Shown one piece after another: positions 26,086-35,623 of a DNA stretch of 64,000 nucleotides (within the stretch, counting starts at the first letter, position 1; each line of letters starts with the position of its first letter). Origin of the DNA: JAUMWX01 sp023394215 (GTDB lineage: Bacteria; Bacillota; Clostridia; Tissierellales; Peptoniphilaceae); the NCBI GenBank assembly GCA_050313995.1, contig JBNPMM010000001.1. One strand, given 5' to 3'. Below the pieces are notes generated by a model. That model saw only the letters and a list, made by a program, of their open reading frames with translations, ran no database searches and was not told the DNA's origin. The position numbers and the translations under genes were made by a program.

Positions 26086-27303
26086 CTATTCTGTCTTTGT
26101 TCCGCAATTTGGACAAAATTTAGGTTTTTGACCTTCAAACTTCATTCCGCAGTTACTGCAGAAACCTCCATTTGACTCCGGCTTTTTACTGCCGCAATTA
26201 GAGCAGAAATTTCCTGTATTTTCAGTTTGACATTGAGAACACTTCCAAGACGCACCTGAAGGATTAACCTTATTTTGAGCCTCTTCTTTAAGCTTTCTTT
26301 CCATTTCTATTTGCTCTTGATTAGCCTTGCTCATTTCGCCAAACATATTACCTGTTGCATTCATACCGATACCCATACCCATAAATGCAGTTCCGGCACC
26401 TGCCTGATTGCTTCCTGCAGCTTCAAAGCCTCTTGCCATTGAACCTTGAACATAACCTTGTCTGATACTTGCATCCCTAAGCACGGAACCTTGATTTCTA
26501 ATCTTAAGAATTTCCTTGGAATCTTCGGTATAAACTATTGAAGCTATACCTACAGATACTATTTCAAGACCCCTCTTTTCTTCCCAAGAAGCATCAAGAA
26601 CATTTGACATATGATTGCTAAGCTCTGTTCCCTTAACCGGAAGTTCCGTAATCCTAAGTCCTTCAATAGACAAGCTTGCTATAGAAACTTGTAAAGCTTC
26701 AATAAATTCATTTCTAAATTGTTCATTAAAATCTTCAACTGTAAATCTGTGTTGAGATTTTGCAACTACTTCTTTATAAAAAAGAATAGGATCTGTAACT
26801 TTTACTGAATAAGAACCATGAGTTTTCACTTCCAAATCCAAATCATAATTACTGTCATGATACATCAAAGGATTTGGGGTACCAAACTTTATGTCTCTAA
26901 TTTCTTGTAAATTAACATAAAAAACTTCTTGCTTGTTCGGGCTTATGCCACCAAACTTAAAACGATTAAAAGTTTCTATTACAGAATCCTTTAACTGACC
27001 GTTAAAAATAGAAGGTGCTGTGGAATTATCTACAGTATAATAGCCTGATTCTGCAGTCATACCAACTATCTTGCCGCCATCAACCAAAAGCATACTTGTA
27101 TTTTCCGGTACATGTATCCTGGTACCGTTAGAAATAATATCTTCAGTTCCCTTGTAATTAGAATTTCTGGAACTGTCTCTTCTCATCAAACTTCCCTTTG
27201 TAAATATGACACCCGGTCCCAAGTCTGCCGGCTGTACAACTTCCAACCATTGATCCGCTAAACTTCCGCCTATTGCTCCGGCCAACGCTTTAATTAATCC
27301 CAT
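26086..27303 (-). CDS. SPFH-domain protein with C-terminal zinc ribbons (YdjI-like)
   Basis: A 405-aa protein. An SPFH/virion-core-like domain (about residues 30-290; MLLVDGGKIVGMTAESGYYT, DLDLEVKTHGSYSVKVTDPI) is followed by a Gly/Met-rich linker and two or three zinc ribbons (CSQCQTENTGNFCSNCG; GFCSNCGMKFEGQKPKFCPNCG). In B. subtilis, YdjI works with YdjG/YdjH and PspA in resistance to membrane-fluidity and envelope stress. Here the order is SPFH - zinc ribbon - TPM and no pspA is adjacent. GGAGGG before the ATG at 27303 rules out the TTG at 27315. Confidence 0.85.
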   Translation of the reverse strand: MGLIKALAGAIGGSLADQWLEVVQPADLGPGVIFTKGSLMRRDSSRNSNYKGTEDIISNGTRIHVPENTSMLLVDGGKIVGMTAESGYYTVDNSTAPSIFNGQLKDSVIETFNRFKFGGISPNKQEVFYVNLQEIRDIKFGTPNPLMYHDSNYDLDLEVKTHGSYSVKVTDPILFYKEVVAKSQHRFTVEDFNEQFRNEFIEALQVSIASLSIEGLRITELPVKGTELSNHMSNVLDASWEEKRGLEIVSVGIASIVYTEDSKEILKIRNQGSVLRDASIRQGYVQGSMARGFEAAGSNQAGAGTAFMGMGIGMNATGNMFGEMSKANQEQIEMERKLKEEAQNKVNPSGASWKCSQCQTENTGNFCSNCGSKKPESNGGFCSNCGMKFEGQKPKFCPNCGTKTE

Positions 27304-27423
27304 ATATCCCTCCAAAATTTTTTATACTAATCAATATTTAAGATTATAGTAATTTTATCACATTTTTACCTAATTTACAGTAAAATTTAAACAAATATGG
27401 TATCCTATAAAAGAGGTAAAATT

Positions 27424-28035
27424 ATGAAAATAATAAAGATTGACTACATTGATAAAAGCGGTAACTTTTTAATAGAAACCGATGAAAAAACTGAATATGA
27501 AGTATCCTATTCCCTATATTCTTCCTTAAACATAAGTCAAGATATGGATATTGACGAAATAATTGACAAGATTAAATATGAGGATTCCTATATAAAGGCA
27601 AAAAAAATAAGTCAAAAATTTATTTCCTATAAAATCAGATCTTCTTTTGAAGTAAGAAATAAACTTGCAAGCTATAAATTTGACTCCACTATCATAGATA
27701 AGCTCATAGATGAATATGAGAAACTCAATATAATAAACGACTATGAATATGCCAAAGAATATTTTAAAAGCCTTGTGAATACAAAAAAATTAAGCAAGAA
27801 ACTTGCACAATTCAAGCTTAGGGAAAAAGGCATAAACTTTGAAATAATTGAAGAAGTAAGTCTGAAATATCTTAGTAACGATTTCGATAACGCCCAAGAT
27901 TTATTGAAAAAAAAGTTTAAAAATAAGGATTTTTCGGACTACAAAGAAAGGCAAAAAGCTTATAGGTTCTTAGCCTCTAAAGGCTTTTCTTATTCAATTA
28001 TAAAAAAACTTCTCGGAGAATACGGTAATGAGTGA
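27424..28035 (+). CDS. recX: Regulatory protein RecX
   Basis: A 203-aa protein made of RecX tandem three-helix repeats, recognised by SQKFISYKIRSSFEVRNKLA, NDYEYAKEYFKSLVNTKKLS and YKERQKAYRFLASKGFSYSI. RecX binds RecA filaments and limits RecA activity. The start at ATG 27424 follows GAGG by about 8 bases; the longer frame from 27397 adds a non-homologous tail. recA is not in the window. Confidence 0.9.
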   Translation: MKIIKIDYIDKSGNFLIETDEKTEYEVSYSLYSSLNISQDMDIDEIIDKIKYEDSYIKAKKISQKFISYKIRSSFEVRNKLASYKFDSTIIDKLIDEYEKLNIINDYEYAKEYFKSLVNTKKLSKKLAQFKLREKGINFEIIEEVSLKYLSNDFDNAQDLLKKKFKNKDFSDYKERQKAYRFLASKGFSYSIIKKLLGEYGNE

Positions 28036-28309
28036 AAAGGAAGCTTTTGTTTATATACTGCTTTGTGCAGATAAAAGTCTATATACGGGATATACGACCG
28101 ATCTTAAAAGGCGTATTAAGATGCATAACAACAAATTGGGAGCAAAATACACAAGAAACAGATTACCGGTTGAATATGTCTTTACTTACAAATGCCCTGA
28201 TAAAAAAACCGCTATGAAATTGGAAGCCGGAATAAAAAAGTTAAGCAAAAAAAAGAAGGAAGCATTAATCAAAGGATTAATCGCCCCCTCTTCTATATTA
28301 GATAACTAA
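28028..28309 (+). CDS. GIY-YIG domain protein (UPF0213/YazA-like)
   Basis: A 93-aa single GIY-YIG domain: FVYILLCADKSLYTGYTTDL contains the signature (VYIL...YTGYT), followed by RRIKMHN and KLEAGIKKLSKKKKEALI with the conserved Glu. The family is widespread; some members are structure-specific nucleases, most are uncharacterised. It overlaps recX by 8 bases, so the two are translationally coupled, and it ends convergently with thiN. Confidence 0.88.
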   Translation: MSEKEAFVYILLCADKSLYTGYTTDLKRRIKMHNNKLGAKYTRNRLPVEYVFTYKCPDKKTAMKLEAGIKKLSKKKKEALIKGLIAPSSILDN

Positions 28310-28998
28310 TCTTTACTTACAAACAATAAAAGAGCCCCCTCTTCTATATAAATAAGACACTTATCCTTAATAGGCTTATTTGAAACTGTAAAAGAAGAAG
28401 CATAAATCAATTTATGCTTTTCCAAGTCCCACTTAAAGCCTTTACTTGAGAAAATACAGGTTTCATCCGTATTAATAAAGGATATGTATGAGCTTTTATC
28501 ATAGGTGCAAAAAAATCTATAATCCTCATCAAGCGAGGAAATTATAAGTAAGTCTCCTTTTATTTCAAGCTCACTGTCCCTATCTATTAAAAAGATTTTG
28601 TTATTGTCGCTTATAACTGCCAAACGCAAGTTAAGCTTTTTATATTTCTTAAGCATATTTATGTTGGATATGGTATGGTCCAACCTACTTCCTGTGACAC
28701 CAAAAAGATAAGCCTCGTCATAATTATTTTCACATAAATAATCAAGAGCAAGCTCAAGATCCGTCTTATCTTTTTCTACCGGAAAAGTGATAGACTTAAG
28801 CGCATTTTCCCTTATCTTATGAAAACCCTCATCAGTTATCGAGTCAAAATCTCCAAGACATAAATCTACCCTTATCTTATTTATGAGAGCATAATCCAAG
28901 CCACCATCTACAGCTATTACAAAACTGCCCTTTAAATACGGTTCTAAAAGCTGAAAGCTTCCTATGCTGCCTCCAGCCAATATCAAAGCCTTTTTCAT
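28306..28998 (-). CDS. thiN: Thiamine pyrophosphokinase
   Basis: A 230-aa enzyme converting thiamine and ATP to thiamine pyrophosphate. The Asp-rich region VDLCLGDFDSI, the sequence FPVEKDKTDLELALDY and FGVTGSRLDHTISNI are the family hallmarks. Last gene of the rsgA-rpe-thiN string (4-base overlap with rpe), a common Firmicute order. No thi operon or TPP riboswitch is seen here, so it probably serves salvaged thiamine. Confidence 0.95.
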   Translation of the reverse strand: MKKALILAGGSIGSFQLLEPYLKGSFVIAVDGGLDYALINKIRVDLCLGDFDSITDEGFHKIRENALKSITFPVEKDKTDLELALDYLCENNYDEAYLFGVTGSRLDHTISNINMLKKYKKLNLRLAVISDNNKIFLIDRDSELEIKGDLLIISSLDEDYRFFCTYDKSSYISFINTDETCIFSSKGFKWDLEKHKLIYASSFTVSNKPIKDKCLIYIEEGALLLFVSKD

Positions 28999-29657
28999 CT
29001 ATATTCCTTAAATATTTCTTCAAACCTGTTATAATTATTTCTTATACCGTCTTTGTTAAAAAAACCGGATCCCGATACTATAAGGTTGGCTCCTTTATCT
29101 AGTACTTTCCTTACATTATCAAGCTTTATACCGCCGTCAACTTCTAAAATTATATCTCTTTTCGATTTGACTATCATATCTTTGATTTTTGCTATTTTTT
29201 CAAGCATCTTCTCTATAAAAGCCTGTCCTCCAAAACCTGGGTTTACACTCATAACCAAAATCAAATCTATATCGTCAAACACATATTCTAAAATCGACTC
29301 ATGTGTGTGTGGATTTAAAACTATACCCGCCTTTTTTCCATATGACTTAATAAGTTTTACAGTCCTATCAAGATGCTTTGTAGTTTCAGGGTGAATCGAT
29401 ATAATATCCGAACCGGCATCTACAAAATCTTTAATGTATTTATCGGGATTTTCTATCATAAGATGGGTATCGAAAATCAAGTCTGTCTTTGCCCTAAGTG
29501 CTTTTATTATCATAGGTCCATAAGAAATATTAGGCACAAAAGTACCATCCATAATATCCAAATGCAAATACTTTAATCCTGTCTTATTTAATTCTTCTAT
29601 ATCATCTTGTAAATTATAAAAATTTGCCGACAAAAGTGATGGCGAAAGTTCTATCAT
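28995..29657 (-). CDS. rpe: Ribulose-phosphate 3-epimerase
   Basis: A 220-aa TIM-barrel enzyme of the pentose phosphate pathway. LSPSLLSANFYNL, LHLDIMDGTFVPNISYGP, VMSVNPGFGGQAFIEKML and LEVDGGIKLDN contain the metal-binding His/Asp residues and phosphate loops. It overlaps rsgA by one base and thiN by four. Confidence 0.97.
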   Translation of the reverse strand: MIELSPSLLSANFYNLQDDIEELNKTGLKYLHLDIMDGTFVPNISYGPMIIKALRAKTDLIFDTHLMIENPDKYIKDFVDAGSDIISIHPETTKHLDRTVKLIKSYGKKAGIVLNPHTHESILEYVFDDIDLILVMSVNPGFGGQAFIEKMLEKIAKIKDMIVKSKRDIILEVDGGIKLDNVRKVLDKGANLIVSGSGFFNKDGIRNNYNRFEEIFKEYR

Positions 29658-30538
29658 CAGTATCTCCTATTTTTAATTATTTCTTCTCTTATCTGTAAAT
29701 ATGATTCATATCTTGATGTACTTATATCAGATTTGGCTACAGCTTTTTTCACCCCGCATACCGGTTCATTTATATGCTGGCAATCCTGAAATTTACAGTC
29801 TGAACTATACTGCATAAAATCCGGAAAATAGTTTTTAACATTCAAAGGATTATCTATAAAATCCAAGTTAAGAGAGGTAAATCCCGGTGTATCCAAAATA
29901 AAGCTGTCACCATTTAACTCAAAAAGCTCGGTGTGTCTTGTCGTATGCCTGCCTCTTGATGTCTTAAGACTTATATCGCCTGTCTTTAATTCGGCATCCA
30001 TTATAGCATTTAATATGGAAGACTTACCTACACCTGACGGTCCCGCAAAAGCCGATATCTTTCCCTTTAAGTTTTCCATCAAATCATCAAGCCCCCCTTT
30101 GAAAATGCTGGAGGTAAATATAATCTTATAACCTGTATTCCTATATCTTGAAAGAAAATCATTTCTTTCATCTTCATCTAAGAGATCGTTTTTATTTATA
30201 AGAATACATACGGGTATTTTTAAATGTTCAAGCATAATAAGATATTTGTCAAAAATATTATAATTAATTTTTGGCTTTTTAAGGCTCTGCACAAGGATTA
30301 TTTGGTCAATGTTTGCAACCCTTGGCCTCACAAGCTCACTATTTCTTTCAAAGAGCTCTTCTATATAAGCCTCGTCAGGATTTAAAATCTGAATTATAAC
30401 CCTATCACCCACTATAAGTCTTATATCCCTTTCCCTAAAAAGCCCCCTTGCCTTACATTTATAAAGTCCCTCTTTTGTTTTTACAAAATACAAGTCTTTT
30501 TGTGACTTTACTATTAACCCTGAAACCCTATCACTCAT
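29657..30538 (-). CDS. rsgA: Ribosome small-subunit GTPase RsgA
   Basis: A 293-aa circularly permuted GTPase that checks late 30S assembly. An N-terminal OB domain is followed by motifs in the permuted order G4 (LINKNDLL), G1 (AGPSGVGKSSILN), G3 (LDTPGF), and a C-terminal zinc site (CKFQDCQHINEPVC). It overlaps the PASTA kinase gene by 8 bases, the standard prpC-prkC-rsgA cluster. Confidence 0.97.
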   Translation of the reverse strand: MSDRVSGLIVKSQKDLYFVKTKEGLYKCKARGLFRERDIRLIVGDRVIIQILNPDEAYIEELFERNSELVRPRVANIDQIILVQSLKKPKINYNIFDKYLIMLEHLKIPVCILINKNDLLDEDERNDFLSRYRNTGYKIIFTSSIFKGGLDDLMENLKGKISAFAGPSGVGKSSILNAIMDAELKTGDISLKTSRGRHTTRHTELFELNGDSFILDTPGFTSLNLDFIDNPLNVKNYFPDFMQYSSDCKFQDCQHINEPVCGVKKAVAKSDISTSRYESYLQIREEIIKNRRY

Positions 30539-32441
30539 TCTTTATATCCGTTAACTTATCATTATAGTACACTTCAAATTTGGATCCCTCTTCAGCATTT
30601 AAACTTACACTTATTTTTCCGTTTTGAGCTGAGGACTTATCGAAATCCTTATTTAAAAGCAAGACTCTTCCCTCATTTATCCTATATATCTTCACATTGA
30701 AACTTGTTTCATCTCCGCTTGGAACATTAAGCTGGAAGGTATAATTTTTCATAAGAGCTTCTTTCCCAGGCTTAGGTCCCAAAGATATCACTATAGATAT
30801 CTTTGTACCCTTTTTAACACTTATTCCAGGTACTATAGATTGTGAAATTACATGGTTTTCCTCAACTTCATCGGAATTTTCCTGACCTATATTATCACTA
30901 AGGTCCAAACCTAAATCATTAAGTGTTTTTAAGGCCTTATCTTGAGGATAATTTTTTATATTCGGAACAACCACAGTTTCCTCCTTAGGTCCGTTACTAA
31001 ACACAATATCGACAGCCGTACCCTTTTCAACCCTGATATTAGGAAGGGGATTTTGACTGATTATCATATTTTTAGGTTTTTCGGAGGATTCGGATGTTTG
31101 CTGCCCTACAGATAAACCGGCATCCGTAAGAGTTTTTTGTAAATCGGACAAAGACAGATTTATAAGATTAGGCACACTTACCAATTCCTTACCCTTACTT
31201 ACAACAAGCTCTATCACTCTTCCCGGTTCAACACTTTCATCTGCCTTTGGATTTTGAGAAATTACATTGTTCTCAACTATAGTTTCATCAAATTCCTTTT
31301 TAACAACCCTTGCCTTTAATCCGCTCTCTTCCAAAAGTTCAAGGGCACTATTTACATTTATATCAAGCAAACTCGGAACTTTTATACCCTTATCCTCTTC
31401 TTTTTGTTTAGCAAAATAACCAAGAGAATAGTAAAGGGCAAGAGTAAGTACAAGAGCTAAAAGCAAGAACTTAAAATAGAAAAAAAAGCCTCTTTTTTTC
31501 TTAACAACTTGACTTTCCTGGCCCTTATAGGCTTCTTTTGTCTTATATTTTGCTTGTTGTGCATTATTTTTACTCATTATCACCGTTTCGCCCGAACCGA
31601 TTTTTCTTGCATTGGGCTTAAGGCAGTTTTCCAAATCCTGAATTAAATGAGATGCCGATTTATATCTCCTGTCAGTTTCTTTTGATAGAAGTTTATCTAT
31701 TACCAAGGCTAAATTTTTATTTAAATTTTCATTTTTAACATTTGCAAGCTCAGGCATCTCCTGTATATGCTTTATAGCTATAGCTACCGGTGTATCCCCA
31801 TCAAAAGGAACATCTCCTGTAGCCATTTCATACAACACAACCCCCAAAGAATAAAGGTCGGATCTTGCATCCAAATGTTGTCCCTTAGCCTGTTCCGGTG
31901 ATATATAATGAACTGTACCAAGTATTGAACTCGTATAGGTTATTGTAGCTTCGGTTGTGACCCTTGCTATACCGAAATCCACTACCTTGACCTTATCGTC
32001 ATTTGTTATAAGTATATTTGCAGGTTTTATATCTCTATGTACTAAGCCGTTTATATGCGCTATTTGCAGTGCTTTCGCTATCTGTTTCGCATAGTAAACT
32101 ATTTTTTCACTTGATAAAGGAGCTTCTTTTTCTATGATATCCTTCAAAGTCCTACCCTCTATCTTTTCCATTACAATATACTCTATATGTTTGCCGTCTA
32201 TAAGCGTACTGCCCACATCATAAGTTGCCACAATATTTTCGTGATTAAGAGCAGCCGACGAAGCCGCCTCAAGTTTTAACTTATTGATAAAATCCTCTTG
32301 ATCTGCAAATTGATCCTTTAAGATTTTTATTGCAACCTTTCTTTCAAGCAACACATCATAGGCATCATAAACATAAGCCATACCGCCTACGCCTATGACA
32401 TCATTAATTTTATATCTATTGTTTAACAGTAAATCCTTCAT
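30531..32441 (-). CDS. prkC: PASTA-domain Ser/Thr protein kinase (PrkC/StkP type)
   Basis: A 636-aa membrane kinase. Residues about 10-270 are a Hanks-type kinase domain (GVGGMAYVYDAYD, AIKIL, HRDIKPANILI, VDFGIAR, GTVHYISPEQ). One membrane helix follows (about 317-340), then three extracellular PASTA repeats (starting KVPSLLDINVNSALELLEES, SVPNLINLSLSDLQKTL and VVPNIKNYPQDKALKTL) that bind peptidoglycan fragments, and a short extra C-terminal beta domain. It controls cell-wall growth and division; the opposing phosphatase is encoded directly upstream. Confidence 0.96.
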   Translation of the reverse strand: MKDLLLNNRYKINDVIGVGGMAYVYDAYDVLLERKVAIKILKDQFADQEDFINKLKLEAASSAALNHENIVATYDVGSTLIDGKHIEYIVMEKIEGRTLKDIIEKEAPLSSEKIVYYAKQIAKALQIAHINGLVHRDIKPANILITNDDKVKVVDFGIARVTTEATITYTSSILGTVHYISPEQAKGQHLDARSDLYSLGVVLYEMATGDVPFDGDTPVAIAIKHIQEMPELANVKNENLNKNLALVIDKLLSKETDRRYKSASHLIQDLENCLKPNARKIGSGETVIMSKNNAQQAKYKTKEAYKGQESQVVKKKRGFFFYFKFLLLALVLTLALYYSLGYFAKQKEEDKGIKVPSLLDINVNSALELLEESGLKARVVKKEFDETIVENNVISQNPKADESVEPGRVIELVVSKGKELVSVPNLINLSLSDLQKTLTDAGLSVGQQTSESSEKPKNMIISQNPLPNIRVEKGTAVDIVFSNGPKEETVVVPNIKNYPQDKALKTLNDLGLDLSDNIGQENSDEVEENHVISQSIVPGISVKKGTKISIVISLGPKPGKEALMKNYTFQLNVPSGDETSFNVKIYRINEGRVLLLNKDFDKSSAQNGKISVSLNAEEGSKFEVYYNDKLTDIKNE

Positions 32442-32450
32442 ACTTACCTC

Positions 32451-33173
32451 TTATATCTTAATCAGGGTAACAGTTATATTGTCATAACCGCCACTTGAAT
32501 TCGCCATATAAATTAAGACTTCCGCCATTTCTTTCAAATCCTCATCCAACTTAAGCAAGTCGGAAATTTCCTCGTCATCAACTATATCGGTCAAACCGTC
32601 AGTTGCTAAAAGTAATATGTCTTTTTCCTGTAAATCTATATAATTTGACGAATATTGGCACTTTTCTTCAAGCCCAAGAGCACTTGTTATCATATTTTTG
32701 TTAGGATAAAATTTTGCTTCTTCATCGCTAAGAAGTCCCGAATCCAAAAGACTCTGAACATATGAATGATCTTTTGTAATTTGCTTAAAATCCTTATTTC
32801 TATATATATAAAGTCTGCTATCTCCAACATGGGATACATAAGCCCTATTATCAGCTATAAGACAGACTACGACCGTAGTCCCCATGTTATCATACTCTTC
32901 CCTTGATTTAGCCATATCGAATATAGCCTTATTTGCTGTCTTTATAGCTTCATGGACAAGTCCCATATAATCCCCGTCTTTATCTTTCTTATTTGATAAG
33001 ACATAGTCTCTTATGACCTCAACAGCTATTTTGGCAGCAACATCCCCTGCCTTATGACCTCCCATACCGTCAGCTACAACAAATAGGGAAAACTTATTGG
33101 AAATATAATTGGCATAATTATCCTGGTTTATTTTTCTAACCTTACCTAAATTGGTTAATGAGTAATACTTCAT
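32451..33173 (-). CDS. prpC: PP2C-type Ser/Thr phosphatase
   Basis: A 240-aa metal-dependent phosphatase, partner of the PASTA kinase. RKINQDNYANY, VVADGMGGHKAGDVAA, SHVGDSRLYIYR, TKDHSYVQSLLDSG, LLATDGLTDIVDD and GGYDNITVTLI are the PP2C motifs carrying the metal-binding aspartates. It overlaps rlmN by one base. Confidence 0.96.
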   Translation of the reverse strand: MKYYSLTNLGKVRKINQDNYANYISNKFSLFVVADGMGGHKAGDVAAKIAVEVIRDYVLSNKKDKDGDYMGLVHEAIKTANKAIFDMAKSREEYDNMGTTVVVCLIADNRAYVSHVGDSRLYIYRNKDFKQITKDHSYVQSLLDSGLLSDEEAKFYPNKNMITSALGLEEKCQYSSNYIDLQEKDILLLATDGLTDIVDDEEISDLLKLDEDLKEMAEVLIYMANSSGGYDNITVTLIKI

Positions 33174-34210
33174 TAATCACTACCTTCATAAGAAATTCTC
33201 AACTGCCCGCAGGCAGCATCAATATCTATACCTTTCTTTTGCCTAATTGTTGAATTAATACCCGCTTTCTTTAACTTTTTCTGAAAATTCAATGCCATAT
33301 TATCATCTACAGCCTCATAGTCAAACTCGTTAATTTCATTTAAAGGTATTAAATTTATGTGAATATTCTTTCCTTCAAAGAGCTTATGCAGATCCCTTAT
33401 ATGGGTGTCACTGTCATTTAAGCCTTTAATCAATACATACTCAAAACTTACCCTTCTACCGGTTTTTTCGAAATATCTGTCGGCAGCAGCCATCAAAATT
33501 TCTATAGGAAACTTCTTATTTACAGGCATAAACTCCTCCCTCTGCCAATTACTCGGATAATGAAGAGATATAGCCAAATTTATAGCCAAATTTTCTTCTG
33601 CCAAACTGTCAATTTTATTTGCTAAACCGCTGGTTGAAAGTGTTATAGCTCTCTGACTCAGATTTTTCCCCTTTTCATCATTTAAAAATCTTATAGCCTT
33701 AACAACATTGTCATAATTATCAAGTGGCTCACCTATGCCCATAAAAACAATATTGTTTATTTTTTCTGAAAGATAATTTTCAATAAGATATATCTGAGAA
33801 ACTATTTCCCCGCTTGTAAGGTCTCTCCTAAATTTAGCCTTTGTTGATGCACAAAAAGTACAGCCCATCTTGCAACCGACCTGAGATGAAATACAAAGGG
33901 TTTTTCTATCACCATAGTCCATAAATATGGTTTCTATTATTGATTTATCTTGCAGCTTTATAAGAAATTTCTTAGTTTTATCTATCTTTGACTCATAAAC
34001 ACAAGCTATCTGCGGATTATTAATAAATCCTATTGCCTTAAGCTTATTTTTTAGACTTCCGGAAAAAACACTTATAAGATCTAAATCAAAAATCTTATGC
34101 TTATGCATATGTTCGAACAATTGTTTTGCTCTAAACGGCTTTTCACCCAAATCGGTAAAAACTTTTTCAAGTTCATTTAAACTAAGTGAATTCAATTCTA
34201 TTCTATCCAT
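33173..34210 (-). CDS. rlmN: Dual-specificity 23S rRNA/tRNA adenine-C2 methyltransferase RlmN
   Basis: A 345-aa radical-SAM enzyme. The Fe-S motif CKMGCTFCAS (CxxxCxxC), MGIGEPLDNYD, ISLHYPSNWQRE and the late catalytic Cys in IDAACGQLR are present. The start at ATG 34210 (GAGG 6 bases upstream) is preferred over 34222, which has no spacing from the AAGG. A TATAAT with extended TGC at 34233-34228 may be an internal promoter. Confidence 0.95.
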   Translation of the reverse strand: MDRIELNSLSLNELEKVFTDLGEKPFRAKQLFEHMHKHKIFDLDLISVFSGSLKNKLKAIGFINNPQIACVYESKIDKTKKFLIKLQDKSIIETIFMDYGDRKTLCISSQVGCKMGCTFCASTKAKFRRDLTSGEIVSQIYLIENYLSEKINNIVFMGIGEPLDNYDNVVKAIRFLNDEKGKNLSQRAITLSTSGLANKIDSLAEENLAINLAISLHYPSNWQREEFMPVNKKFPIEILMAAADRYFEKTGRRVSFEYVLIKGLNDSDTHIRDLHKLFEGKNIHINLIPLNEINEFDYEAVDDNMALNFQKKLKKAGINSTIRQKKGIDIDAACGQLRISYEGSD

Positions 34211-34227
34211 AAAAATCCTCATCCTTA

Positions 34228-34236
34228 ATTATAGCA
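34228..34236 (-). promoter_or_regulatory. Possible internal promoter before rlmN
   Basis: Extended -10 TGCTATAAT on the minus strand in the 28-base gap between rsmB and rlmN. No good -35. Confidence 0.35.
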
Positions 34237-34238
34237 CA

Positions 34239-35543
34239 CTAATCAATTTTGTGCATTTTAGCAACAAAAAATGAGTCTGCATTTGAATTTATAGGAGAAA
34301 TTTTAAAATATTTTTCATTATTAATCTTAATCAATTCCATTTCAGGATGCTTTTTTATAAATCTCTTTATAACGCTTTCATTTTCTATAACACCTACAGT
34401 ACAGGTACTATATACTAAGTAGCCTCCCTTTTTTAAATACCTAAAACTACTTTCTAAAATATCAGATTGTATTTCAGCTAAATTTTTTATATCTTTAAGT
34501 GTTCTTTGAATTTTTATTTCGGGCTTTCTTCTTATAACTCCAAGACCTGAACATGGGGCATCAACAAGTATATAATCAAATTTTTCCTCCCAGTACTCAT
34601 TAAAAACTCTGGCATCATGCTGACTTATTTGATAATTTTTAAGCCCCATCCTATCAAAGTTTTCTCTTATAAATTTAAGCTTATTTGAAGAAACATCATT
34701 TGCAATTATTTTCGCCTCATCCTTGCTGATTTGTAAAAGATGACTTGATTTTGAACCCGGAGCCGCACATATGTCAAGTATCATAGAAGCTGGTTTGGGA
34801 TCCAAAACCTCGGATACATATATACTTGACTGGTCCTGAATAGTAAAATATCCCTCTTTAAATTCATCAAGCTCCGTCATATTCAAAGGTTTATTTACTA
34901 CTATTGCGTCCTTGGCAAAATCTGACGGACTGCTTTCAATTCCTTTTTGAGAAAGTCTTTCAATAAGATCCTGTCTGCTTATTTTCATTGTATTTACCCT
35001 TATTGAAAAAGAAGCTTTCTCATTAAAAGCTTTCAAAACGTCTTCTATATTTTCATTTCCATATATTTCCAAAAGGTATTTTACCAAATCTTCATTAAAG
35101 GAATATTTGATAGATAAATTTTTAATCTTATCCTTAGTCTTTATTTCACTGTAAAACTTTTTATCCCTACTTATATTTCTCAAAAGGGCATTCACAAAAT
35201 TTTTTGCATGAAAATTTTCTTCCTTGACCAAATTTACAGCTTCATTAATAACAGCGTATTCTTTTGAAGTTAAAAAATACATCTCATAAATAGCAACTCT
35301 AAGCATACTCAAAGCAAATTTGTCAATTTTTTTTAAAGCTATGTCTGAGGAATTTTTTATTATATTGTCTATAAAATATATATTTTCAACTACTCCATAG
35401 ACCAGCTGCCTAAAAAAAGATTCTTCGCTGTTTTCCACATCCGAAAGGAATTTTGAAATTTCTTCAGTGGAAAATTTTCCCTTATCTATAATATTTTCTA
35501 CAGCCAATGCTGCCAACTTTCTCGCTTTAATAATAACCTCCAC
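34239..35543 (-). CDS. rsmB: 16S rRNA cytosine-C5 methyltransferase RsmB
   Basis: A protein of about 430 aa: an N-terminal NusB-like RNA-binding domain (about residues 1-140) and a Rossmann methyltransferase with LDICAAPGSKSSHLLQI, VDAPCSGLGVIRRKPE and VYSTCT holding the two catalytic cysteines. It methylates C967 (E. coli numbering). The start is unclear: the first possible codon is GTG 35543, but GGAGG (35541-35537) lies after it, 5 bases before an ATT at 35531 that would give (M)KARKLAALAVE. Confidence 0.93.
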   Translation of the reverse strand: MEVIIKARKLAALAVENIIDKGKFSTEEISKFLSDVENSEESFFRQLVYGVVENIYFIDNIIKNSSDIALKKIDKFALSMLRVAIYEMYFLTSKEYAVINEAVNLVKEENFHAKNFVNALLRNISRDKKFYSEIKTKDKIKNLSIKYSFNEDLVKYLLEIYGNENIEDVLKAFNEKASFSIRVNTMKISRQDLIERLSQKGIESSPSDFAKDAIVVNKPLNMTELDEFKEGYFTIQDQSSIYVSEVLDPKPASMILDICAAPGSKSSHLLQISKDEAKIIANDVSSNKLKFIRENFDRMGLKNYQISQHDARVFNEYWEEKFDYILVDAPCSGLGVIRRKPEIKIQRTLKDIKNLAEIQSDILESSFRYLKKGGYLVYSTCTVGVIENESVIKRFIKKHPEMELIKINNEKYFKISPINSNADSFFVAKMHKID

Positions 35544-35623
35544 ATAAATTATTAAAATTTGAATTTTTATCTACTCAATAAAAATAGGTAGAGACCGGAA
35601 AAAACCAATCTGCTACCTATAAA

